In this document: piece by piece, positions 12,301 through 22,811 of the stretch
How the letters are laid out: the number at the start of each line of letters is the position of its first letter
Position numbering within the stretch: the first letter of the stretch is position 1
Assembly: GCF_036785885.1 (NCBI RefSeq)
Contig: NC_092317.1
Span: 5,272,501 to 5,336,500, forward strand
Reading direction: 5' to 3'
DNA: 64,000 nt
DNA from: Coffea arabica
Lineage: Eukaryota; Streptophyta; Magnoliopsida; Gentianales; Rubiaceae
Translations under genes and position numbers: made by a program
The notes under the pieces: model-generated
What the model was told of the DNA's origin: nothing
Databases searched by the model: none
The model's input: only the letters and a program-made list of their open reading frames with translations

Positions 12301-14212
12301 ACATTATCTTTTAGCATTATTTATTGTTTGTGCAATTATCCTACAAATTTCACAGGGATGGAAAATATAATCTTATGTGAGTTTGTGTAGGTCCAGTCCT
12401 GCTAACAGATTGTATTGGGTTTGTGTAGGCCCAGTCATGCTTAGAGATTGTATCAAACTGAATATGAAACTTACAATACTTTATTACTTCTGCCAGAGAT
12501 TTGGCATAAGAAAGAACGTGGCTTTAGGAATACTAGACACACAATCATATCATCTATCTTCTAGGATAGTGTATGGAGATCTTTACCTCAACTTCCTGAT
12601 CACGGTGGTAAGAGTCATCAAACTAAGGTTTATATGGCAGCCTTCCCTAAGTCTAGCACCATCTGCATTTGTCTGCGAGGCTCTTTCACTTCCAGCCAAG
12701 TCAACAAAGTTCTGCAGAGACAAATAAAAGATTCGTATGAAGGCTTTGCAATAAATCATATTTTATATATAAAAGCCAAAGCAAGGATTTTTACCAAACT
12801 AGCAACATAGGATCGGACACAATCTGCACTTTCACGAAGTGTACTTTCTATTGTCTGCATACCATCAAAAGGAATTTTAGTGAGTGACAGAAAAGGAGTT
12901 TGTCTAACTATATTGATGCCCAAAAACTGGAAAAGACTTTAAGCCACTACATACCAGCCTGATTATCTGGTGTGATCTTGAACTGGTATCGTTTAAGGCA
13001 GTCTCACCAACTTGTCTTTGCGCTGCAAATTGTTTACAAATATGAACTCCACACCTTTAATTTGATAGGTAGAAGGACTCCAACTAATTTGTGCCAAAAG
13101 CCTTAGATGCACTTACCTTCACAAATACTGATTAAGCTTCTTAGATGTTGATCATCATTCACTGTTTCTTCTACCAATTTCTCAACCATGGTTCCTTTCT
13201 GTAGGAGGATAAAATGGAATGCATCAGGGAAGATTCCGAAAGCAACCAAGTACAAGAAAAGAAAAGTTAGCCAATGTTTCTCATCAAATTACCTCAGGAT
13301 CATCTAAAAGTTTGAGATTACGGCCAGATTCTGAATTCAAAAGGTCTCTTACGTTCTCATTGTAAATTTCTAATCCGGATATCTTTATCCTGAACTCTCT
13401 TTCTGGAGTCTGTGAAAAAGTCAAAATTTACAATTACATCAGCATAAGGTATGTGGCTGAGAAAAGTATAAATAATATCAATCTACTTGTCCAGACAAAA
13501 AATGCAATCTCAAAGGATAAATACGCCAAAGCGACAGACTTTTGGCACAGCTTACATTCAAAATATGCATATAGATATCATTGACTGCTTTTTCCGTGAT
13601 CCCTCTCATTGTATAAGTCTTCCCACTGCTCGTTTGTCCATAGGCAAATATTGTTGCTGCAGTACACATGATAGGTAATCGCTCAACATTGAGTGACGAA
13701 ATATGGATGGAGGAAAGAATATGAAGATGAGAATTACCATTGATACCCATTAAAGCAGACAAAGCCACATCCTTTACTCCGTCATATGCCGTTTCAGTTG
13801 AACACTCAGGACTGAATACTTTATCTGAAAGTTTATCAAAAGGCATTAGTCCGTACTTAATGTTACATAATATACAACAGAAGGAGTAAAAAAAAGATAT
13901 ACAGCAGAAGAGTCCGACTCAACTTACAAAACGCCATGAATAGGTGCTGAACAAAATGACAGGCTATGACTTACCAAATGTAAATGAGGCTGGTTGAGCT
14001 GCACGCTCCTGGGGTGCTGGTTTATAGACAATGGTGAGATCATCAACACAGTGCCATGCTACATGGTCTTTTGCTGATTGTTCCCTTTTATTCAGTGGTC
14101 TCAACCTCACTGTCACAACAATTTTCTCCTCCTTTCCTTTGTGACCACCAGGGGTGGTTGCTGGGGTCCTGTCTATCTTTGAAGCAGGTGTGCCAGGAGT
14201 TTTAACTGTCAT
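9352..14212 (-). CDS. NACK1: kinesin-like protein NACK1 (HINKEL type, kinesin-7)
   Basis: Fourteen coding exons sum to 954 residues: 14212-13975, 13824-13738, 13656-13556, 13409-13293, 13198-13117, 13022-12955, 12854-12795, 12711-12587, 11937-11739, 11625-11515, 11413-11324, 11191-10256, 10109-9784, 9676-9352. The N-terminal motor domain shows the P-loop GQTSSGKT, switch I (NDTSSRSH) and switch II (DLAGSER), then coiled coil and a conserved C-terminal tail ending SDLLHL. Length and the start [12 protein letters not shown] match NACK1. In tobacco and Arabidopsis this motor is a plus-end kinesin that carries and activates the NPK1/ANP MAPKKK at the phragmoplast midzone, driving cell-plate expansion in cytokinesis. 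NACK2/TETRASPORE is the alternative paralogue, less likely from the N terminus. No defect is seen. Confidence 0.95.
11186..11194 (-). promoter_or_regulatory. NAGNAG tandem splice acceptor in NACK1
   Basis: At the start of the large twelfth exon the minus strand reads TTTTTCAGCAG. Acceptor use can begin the exon at 11191 or 11188, adding or dropping one glutamine just before the LKPSES segment. Both forms stay in frame. Confidence 0.6.
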
Positions 14213-15172
14213 CTTGAATAGAAATTATAGTAGTCCTTGAAGAGGTCAAGGCCTCACCTCAAGAGGTAAAGGTCTCTTCCCAAGGAGCTTAAGCAGTAAA
14301 ACTGGCTTCTGAGTGAAGTGGACCAATGGACAACTGGTACAGTGCACAATCCAATGACCTTAATCATAGTGAATATAAGATTAAAAATTGAACAGCCCAT
14401 TAATGAAGACATTATGCATTAATCAATTTTTCAAATCTTTAATCTTTAGGGACAGTGTCATTAGCTTTGATTTCTGAAGCATAGGAGCTCTGTTAATCCA
14501 TGTAGACTAAGCAATTTCAACCAATTTGAACCAGCAAATTCAGATACCTCGTGAACACCCAAATTGAGGACCTCATTATCTTATAACATACCCTAGAAAA
14601 GCATCCACCAAATCTTGAAAAAGATTTCATCTCCACTTCTCCAAGTCCTTCACCCCCTCCCCCCCCCCCCCCAAACCAAAAAAAAAATCCCCCCTCCTCC
14701 AGAATTTTTAGCAGAATTTCCCAATTTATTAATCTCTACCCGATTATCTGAATATGTAACGTTCTAGTTTGAATATGATCCAATCTGAAATTAATTTAGT
14801 ATAAAGAAGTAGATAAAGTCCTGATTTTAATCTCCTTAAAATAAATTTAAAAATTTCTTTACAAATATGCAATTTTTACGAAATATTCCTAATTTTGAGA
14901 TCATTTTATCTCCATACTTAGTTCTAATTGTTTCTAACTGCTACCAAGTGATTAAAATTGCACACATTTCTCAAAGTATTTATTTGCAGCGCCAAAACCC
15001 TAAATTCTAACCCCCGATCGGTAAACCAGAAGAAAAATTGGAAACTATTACACTTTCCAATTATACAACCGGATTTGGGAGGAAATTATCAAACATGTTC
15101 CAAAGCAAATTTTAGCCTGATAAATTAAGGAATCTGAGGAAATGCAATACTAAAAAGAATCCCGAAACTTAC
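14213..15172 (-). other. intron in the 5' UTR of NACK1
   Basis: The minus strand has a strong donor, TTTTCAG|GTAAGT, at 15173/15172 and an acceptor (TATTCAAG) directly before the ATG at 14212. A 960-bp intron inside the 5' UTR is inferred. It contains a C-run near 14656. A leader intron that ends at the start codon may matter for expression level. The 5' UTR exon would extend upward from 15173. Confidence 0.65.
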
Positions 15173-15342
15173 CTGAAAATTAGAGCTGATTGCTTTGGTA
15201 ATCTGGATCCAATTAAGCAGAGCAAATCTCGGAGGAAGCGAGAAACTGAGAATGGAGAGAAAGGAAGAGAAAGGAAAGCTAAATCTGATTTGTGAGACTG
15301 AGAGTGAGAGTGACTGATTATTAGATTTTTGAATTTTGAGAC

Positions 15343-15352
15343 TGCTAACGGC
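15343..15352. promoter_or_regulatory. MSA-like element near NACK1 start of transcription
   Basis: The plus strand reads GCTAACGGCT, matching 9 of 10 positions of the mitosis-specific activator consensus YCYAACGGYY bound by three-repeat MYB (MYB3R) factors. A second AACGG core is at 15420-15424. Known NACK1 genes are switched on at G2/M through MSA elements, so a real site is expected here. Function in this gene is inferred. Confidence 0.55.
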
Positions 15353-15359
15353 TAGTTCA

Positions 15360-17407
15360 ATTTCTCGAAGTATTTAATTACGTGTCGTCAAAATATCGTC
15401 GGCTCCAGCGGCGCTTTCTTAACGGGTTTTGTGGGTAATCGCTATTAATTTCGTTCCCGGACAAAAGGAGTAAAGTAGCATGAGATTTGCCACCTTAATC
15501 CCCAAATTCTATAGGAATTACGGTTCAGTTCACTTATTTTCTATTTCTTTTCCATATGGTGTGAGATGTTATGGTGAAATAGCAAGTAAGAGGAGAAAAT
15601 TTTCTTGTTTGAATTTTATATTTTGTGAGTGATTTACTTAATGCAAGTGACTGAAGACAATAAGGATAGGTATGTAAACTTATTATTTTGTTTGTTTACT
15701 GCACAGAGTTTTAATTTAGAGATAATTATATTGTAAAATTTAGCACTATCAATTAAGAAGTGAGATTACTTCTTGTTGCAATATTCTTGAACAACATTGG
15801 CCATCAAAAAACCATGAATGCTAAAGGGCATAAAACATAACTTTTTTGGCTATTGAAATGTGCAAAATTGCTATTAAAAAGTTCTTGTCACTTTATCTAA
15901 AAACATCAATTAATTCCTTTTTTCTTTCTATCCTTGTATGAGAAATTTTGTAAACCAAAAGATCATTTATTAATTAAGACATTTACATGTGTTTAACCTA
16001 ATGGTAACAAGCTGGGGATTTCACAAGAAAATCTCAAGCTCCATTGTTTGAGCATTTCTCTGAATTATTAGTATAGTCTTTTCTTTTTTTTAAAATAAAA
16101 AAAATACTTATCATAATGTTGGCACCTACATGCTAACTACCTTCGTGGTTCTTTTATAGAGAAGTGTTTTTTTTTTTAATGGATTAATATGCCAGAATAA
16201 ACACTATTATAGAGGGTAAAAAGATAATAGAGAATAGCTAATTTTGCAGTTTAGGTTCTTTTTCCCTTTGGAAATTTCAATGGCGGATACAAGGAGATCC
16301 ATCAATTGCTGTTACAGCTAGCCATGCTAAAGTTGTCATGATGCTTTGCATGCATAATTTCACCACTCATTGTCAACATCCAGAAGTATGATTGTCAAAT
16401 GTAAATGTGCATCATGACACTATTGTTGTTCTAAAATTTCTCCACTAAAGCTGTCATTCATACGTTATTGATCCATTTTAACAGCCAAATTATCAATCAC
16501 TGACCAACTCGAAAATGAATGTCTACTAAACTTTATTTAGTAGCACCAAATAAAAGTACTTTTATCAAAATGTGAACGCCTTTTTTTTCGTTGTCTTTTC
16601 GAAATACTTTATCTGTTCACGAGATAAAAATCTCTAGCCGTTCACTTTGAAATGAGATATAACAATTTTCATTGTTTCTTATTCTTTTTTTGGAAACCCA
16701 AATTTCATCTTAACCCTAACTCACAAAATTTATTACAAAAATGTTAGAATAGGACTGCTAGAATTTACTTTTTGATTTTCATAAGTCCTCATCTAAATAA
16801 ATATTGGATTTATTTTGATATGATTTTATTTGCATAAAATTATTTGATTGCATCAAAAGCACATTTTTTAATTATCTTTTCAATTACTTTTTTGTTTTAC
16901 ATACGTCACGTCATAAAAAGTGCTGCATTATTTTTTCAAAATATTATTTCCTATAATATCCTATCCAAACACACTCATTTATTAATAACTTTCAATCTTT
17001 AAGACAAATTCTTAAATGTCAAAAAGTTTAATTTTGATAGCGTTCGGAAGTCAAAAAATAAGTGCCAAAAACTAAACATGAGTGTTTAAGAGGATAAAAT
17101 CAATACTCTTTAATAGTAAATTACTAATTAACAAGACTATAATAGGACTCCTTTATACATAACATACATTTTGACAAATTTGATGTTCGAAAACTTTGAC
17201 ACTATCAAGAATTAAAAAATGCTCATCAAACAAATGACAACTGCATAGGTTTCTAGTATGGGTTACAAAAGTTAAAAAAATTTCCTTAACTAAAGATGAG
17301 CCTAGTTGGTCATGGTGAATGTGAATTGGCAAAGATTTGTTCATTTTCCCCCTGTCTAAAACAAGGCCAAAAATGAAAACAACCAAGGAAAAAGAACAAC
17401 CCCCACC

Positions 17408-17438
<31 letters not shown>

Positions 17439-17848
17439 AAAAGAAGAAGATGAATAAGCCGGCATTCTTGCGAGTTACCCCATTAGAATAATCTGTTGAA
17501 TATTTCCTTCCAATTCCAATTGTGATGGGGAAGGTACGTGAGCGTTAGAGGGTGGGCCGTTGTACTAAAAAAGTAGCACTTTCATCTCTCTTTGTTTGTG
17601 TATTGTGTTTGTTGAAATTCGTGTCATAAGTCAAAATCTCAAAAAACAAGACCAGAAAAGATCGATCATTAAACAAGAAAATTAAAAAAAAAAGAAATAG
17701 AACAGTACCCTTTTCTGATTTCATTCTTCTGAATCTCTGATGCTGAATCCAGAATTCTTCCTTCCATCCCTTTCTCCTCCTCTAATGTAATCCTCTTTTT
17801 CCTCATTCTTTCCGTATATTTGCCAATAGACAACAAGAAGGACATTGC
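15360..17848. other. intergenic region upstream of kinesin and NPG1-like genes
   Basis: About 2.5 kb lying between two divergent genes (kinesin to the left, NPG1-like to the right). AT-rich, with a degraded MITE at about 16801-16972 and a C-run followed by an A-run at 17400-17441. No coding region is supported. Confidence 0.5.
16801..16972. mobile_element. degraded MITE, TGTTTGGATTG family
   Basis: Begins with atattggattt and ends with cctatccaaacac. The right half holds acatacgtcacgtcataaaaagtgctgcatt, which is the complement of the conserved core (ctgtagcactttttgtgatg-tgatgtatgt) seen at 52566 and 24530. The termini are decayed, so the limits are approximate. Confidence 0.5.
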
Positions 17849-17892
17849 TTGGCTGCTGCTCCAAAATCAGAGGTAAAAAGCACGGCGAAAAA

Positions 17893-17895
<3 letters not shown>

Positions 17896-17946
<51 letters not shown>
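17896..17946. repeat. (CT)n microsatellite in the NPG1-like leader
   Basis: About 25 uninterrupted CT units. It lies upstream of a plausible 5' UTR donor (GTCCAG|gttagc near 18050), so it is probably transcribed in the 5' UTR or sits at the core promoter. CT/GA tracts at plant transcription starts are common. Confidence 0.85.
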
Positions 17947-17949
<3 letters not shown>

Positions 17950-18050
17950 CGCATTTGAACGTTCTAATGTTTGTCAATTTTCTCGTTTTCTGCAACCTGG
18001 AATATTTTTGCTTGATAATAATGATATTATTATCTCCAATCCAGTGTCCA

Positions 18051-18516
18051 GGTTAGCGTTTTTCAAATCTCTATTGTTAGAGAGATTTTTTCTACCACCA
18101 TTTTGTCTGTAGATTCATAAACACAAATTTAATTGTGCTATATCAAGTTCTAATGTTTCATTGTAACGAACTAATGCTTTTGTTTTTGCAGGAAACAAAA
18201 AAAAAAAGCTCTCTTTTTTGGATAAATTAGTCCAAAATGAAAAGGGTTCTATTAAATTGATGTCCCACAACTATGACACCCCCATAATCTTTTGGAATCT
18301 ATAGGAATACACGTGCAATTGTGTATTTTTGAGTTATATGAGTATACATGTACCAAGCAAGCAGCTTCTTTATTTGTTTATTTATTTTTTGTTATCCTCG
18401 TAAAAACTTGATGCGTAATTGGAGTTATAATTGATGAGGGTTTTTATATGTGATCATGGGGTGGTTGTTTGAAGGGACTAAAAGATGATGGGACGCTGCT
18501 GTTTTTGTTTGTTATA
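18051..18516 (+). other. possible 5' UTR intron of the NPG1-like gene
   Basis: A donor-like CCAG|gttagc near 18050 and an acceptor-like gttatag near 18516 bracket AT-rich, T-rich sequence with no usable reading frame. The ATG at 18540 follows 24 bases later. This is inferred from splice signals only. Confidence 0.4.
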
Positions 18517-18539
18517 GTGAGCATAGGGAGAAGTCAGAA

Positions 18540-21500
18540 ATGTCTGAAGGGGAATCCGAAGAATTTGGTCAGCTTGAGATTGATCCATCTGTCCGCCAAG
18601 TATGTGCAAATGGGATTTGTATGCAGACAACTGTAGTAGAAGCCAAGCTCGATGAGGGCAATATTCAGGAGGCTGAATCTGCCTTACGTGAAGGCTTATC
18701 ACTCAATTTTGAGGTTGGAATCCTAACTTTGAAGTCGTCTGTTCAGTTGAATGTTCATGGTGTGGCTTGTGATATGTTGTCTGGTTTATGTGTATATGAT
18801 GCGACGAATGAAACTTGAGGTGGTTGTTGTGTAGATCAAACAATTTAAGTCATATACATGAAGAATTATTTATGCATTTGTTTGGCCTTACAATCGGTTG
18901 GTTGTGTAACCAATGTGGTCCTTGCAAATCAAGAAGTTACTAATGATGCAGTAGTTGTTGGTACTAGCAATCTAGTGTTTGCAGTATATAGCTTATGCCT
19001 TCTAAAGTGGCTTTTACAGTACAGATGCTTTTTACTAAACCTAGTATGCATCTAAATACTCTGCATTTTTAGCCAATGGTTTAATGTGGAGCTGTGATGA
19101 GCAGTTCACAGAAAGCCTTTTATTCTCCTAACACCCTTTAAGCATGTGTGGAAGGTCTGCATATTAGCTGAATAGTAATGGTATGGAACCTTTTGTGGTT
19201 TCTGTAGTTTGACATTTATGCAGTAAAAGAAACAGATCCCATAGCATTTTGGTTTGTCCATGCATTTCCAAAATATATGTCATCATTGCATTAATATTAG
19301 TATGTCTTGGATTGTCATTACTCATGTCACTGTGCAGCTTTTTCTAGATTAATTTATCTACAATGCATCAGGATAATGGATCGGTCATTTTGTTATAGGA
19401 AGCAAGAGCTCTTCTTGGAAGGTTAGAATATCAAAGAGGAAATGTTGAAGGTGCGCTACGGGTTTTTGATGGTATTGATCTTCAGGCTGCTATACAGAGG
19501 ATGCAACCTCAGGCTGAGAAGCCGCCTTCGAAGAAGGGCCGATCTCGCTCTGATTCTGTTCATGCTGGCTCACAGCATGCTGCAAGCCTTGTCCTTGAGG
19601 CTGTGTACTTAAAAGCAAAATCTCTTCAAAAGCTTGGCAGAGTAAATGGTACATAAATTAAACCAAAATTTATTTCAGACTTCTGTGGAAATGTACCTGC
19701 CATTTTCATCTCTCCACTTGCTAATCATATAGTGATTCCCAGTTGTATAAAGAATTAGATGTAGAGTTCTGTTCATTTATAATTCCTTGATTTGTTATTT
19801 ACAGAACTTCGTTTTGCTGGGATTTTGTAGAAGCTGCTCAGGAGTGTAAAAGTGTACTTGATGCAGTAGAGAAGATATTCTGTGATGGCATACCTGATGT
19901 ATTAGTTGACAGTAAGTTGCAAGAAACAGTTAGCCATGCAGTTGAGCTCCTTCCAGAGCTTTGGAAGCAAGCTGGATGCAACTCTGAAGCAATGTCTGCT
20001 TATAGACGTGCTCTTCTCAGCCAGTGGAATCTCGACAATGACTGCTGTGCAAGGATTCAGAAAGCATTTGCTGTGTTTTTGCTATATAGCGGTGTAGAGT
20101 TTGGCCCACCCAGTTTAGCTGTACAAATTGATGGTTCCTACGTCCCGAGAAACAATCTTGAAGAAGCAATTTTGCTTTTCATGATTCTTATGAGAAAGTT
20201 TTACATTGGCAAGATCAAATGGGATCCATCAATTATAGAGCACCTTACTTTTGCACTATCTTTATGTGGCCAAACTTCTGTTTTAGCAAAGCAACTAGAA
20301 GAGGTCATGCCAGGAGTAATTCATCGTACTGACCGCTGGAAAACATTGGCACTCTGCCATAGTGGAGCAGGACAAAATGATACTGCCTTAAATCTCCTGA
20401 GAAAGTCTCTACACAAACATGAAGATCCAGATGATATTTTTTCCTTGTTGTTGGCTGCAAAAATTTGTAGTGAAGACACCTTTCTTGCAGCTGAGGGCGT
20501 GGAATATGCACAGAGGGCAATTGCCAACTCTTCTGGACTGAATGAACATTTGAAAGGTGTAGGTTTCCGCGTGTTAGGTCTTTGTTTAGGAAAGCAAGCA
20601 AAAGTTTCTTCTTCAGATTTTGAAAGATCCCGTCTTCAATCAGAAGCACTAAGATCATTAGCTAGCGCAACAGCTTTAGAGAAAGAAAACACTGATCTGA
20701 TTCTTGAACTAGGAGTTCAATATGCAGAGCATCGAAATCTCAATGCAGCTTTGCGATATGCGAGGCGTTATATTGATGCAACAGGAGGATCTGTACTAAG
20801 AGGCTGGAGGCTGCTTGCTTTAGTTTTGTCTGCTCAACAGCGTTATTCAGAGGCCGTGGTTGTTATTGATGCTGCTTTAGATGAGACAGCAAAATGGGAT
20901 CAAGGACCGCTGCTCAGGATGAAAGCAAAGCTGCAAATTTCCCAGTCCCTACATACGGATGCCATTGAAACTTATCGTTACCTGCTTGCATTAGTCCAAG
21001 CTCAGAGGAAATCTTATGGACCTCTTAGAGTTTTTCCTCAGGTGCCGTTGAAAACTTCCCCTTTTGATGTTTTACTTTCCTGTTTGCTTCTTACAGATTT
21101 AAATGTTTTCTTGTGTACCCTGGAGACTGCTACCTCTCTTGGTTTCACAAATTCTATTTCATGCTGCATAGTGCATCCCTCTCTTTTGGTATTAAGCTTC
21201 ATTTTGTCCAGAAGTTTGAAGCAATGCATGGCATCTAAGCTATGCTAATTGTTAAATATTGGGGGAGTTAATCATTTTGGGATTATTCAGGTTTTCTCTT
21301 TTGTTAATTGTAGGTTGAGGATGATAAAGTAAACGAATATGATGTTTGGCATGGCCTGGCAAACTTATACTCTAGTCTTTCACATTGGAAGGATGCAGAG
21401 ATTTGCTTGGGGAAAGCTAGAGCTCTTGTAGAGTTTTCAGCAGATACGTTGCACGCTGAAGGCAAGACACAAAACTTTGAGAATTTTTACATATAGTCTT

Positions 21501-22811
21501 CTATTCATTATCAGTTATTCAAGGCCATTTCCTGGTACTTTTTGTGAGTAAAATCCATATGATTCTGATTATCCAAGACCAGGATTGGCTAGTTATCACA
21601 AGGCTGGTATCTGCTCAAAATTGATTCTTGAGCAGAAGGCCACTATAATTTTGCTAGCACATTAGACAATAGATTGAGAGATAGTATTGCTAAGGTGCAG
21701 TTTTAGAAGCATGACTAATACTGAAATTTCTACTTCATCTGTATTTTAAATTGCCAAATATGTTAATATTGGTTGATCACACATTTATCTGACAAATTTG
21801 TTGAAAATGATTGGACGTGACCCTCAGCTATGATAGCATATGCATATACTACAGGATGTGAGTTTTCATTGCTTCTTACCTATTGCTAAAGAAGTGGAAT
21901 TTTCATTTCGCATTCTTTTGGAAGACATATGAGTGGAGAAGCTAGATGGATGTATTGAGAATCGAACAACCTTTCCAAGAGGTGGAAGCAAGGCCATTGA
22001 GCGCTAGTATTTTCAAAGATTTAGAATATCAGTTGGCTTTTAGTTTGATGAAGGCCTGTGTAATAAGTAGTCATTCAGTTGTTTTGTTATTCGTACTTCT
22101 TTTCTTAGATGACTAACATCTCTGTCTGTTCAAGGTAGAAATGTGAAAATCTTGGTGTCAAAAATCATCAGTGGCTAGGGTTGAAATAGGAACCAAACTA
22201 CTTGAAACTCAACTTGCTACAGGCAGTGTTAGATTGATTTGTTTAACTTAGCAAAAGCTACTTCACGATAAGCAAATCCCAGAGACCACATACAAAAGAA
22301 TGAAGTTAGGTACAAGCTTGAATAGTTAACACGCAAAGCTTGACATAGTTTTCAAGCTATCTGCAACTTGCAATACCAAAAAAGGCTTGCATAATAGTGT
22401 TGGCTTGGTTGGTTTCTATTAATGGTGTTGGCTCAGTCCATTTATGGCCTTAAGAGTAATTTCTCTTTCCTTTCTTTTGTAACTGTGTCAGGTCTGATGC
22501 TCGAAAGACGTGGAGAACTTCATGAAGCTTTGAGTGCTTACACTAATGCCCTTTTATTGGAACCGAGTTATGTACCTTGCAAGATTCTGCTTGGATCTTT
22601 GTTATGTAAGATGGGTCTTAAGATGTTGCCATTGGCTAGAACTCTACTCTCTGATGCACTACGGATTGAACCTACCAATCGCACAGCCTGGTACCACTTG
22701 GGTTTGGTTCATAGGGATGATGGTCGGATGGCTGATGCTGTAGACTGCTTCCAGGCAGCTTCCATGCTTGAAGAATCTGATCCAGTTGAGAGCTTCACTT
22801 CCATTCTATGA
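18540..22811 (+). CDS. NPG1: NPG1-like calmodulin-binding TPR protein
   Basis: Five coding exons sum to 700 residues: 18540-18713, 19399-19648, 19831-21041, 21314-21461 and 22492-22811. The protein matches the NO POLLEN GERMINATION 1 family throughout: the N-terminal CANGICM and EAKLDEGNIQEAESALREGLSLNFEEARALLGRLEYQRGN-type repeat, a central ETVSHAVELLPELWK block, and C-terminal TPR units ending ASMLEESDPVESFTSIL. In Arabidopsis NPG1 binds calmodulin in a calcium-dependent way and is needed for pollen germination; relatives NPGR1/2 act in vegetative tissue, and the family also associates with a PI4-kinase complex at the plasma membrane. Length agrees with NPG1. The intron at 21462-22491 uses a GC donor. 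NPGR1 or NPGR2 are the alternatives. Confidence 0.92.
21462..22491 (+). promoter_or_regulatory. GC-AG intron in NPG1-like gene
   Basis: The fourth coding exon ends CTGAAG and is followed by GCAAGA; the intron ends TGTGTCAG before GTCTGATGC. Joining them restores the codon GGT and the family sequence HAEGLMLE. No GT donor nearby keeps the frame, and reading on meets a stop at 21494-21496. AG|GCAAG is the known strong GC-donor context. At 1,030 bp this is also the gene's longest coding intron. Confidence 0.8.
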
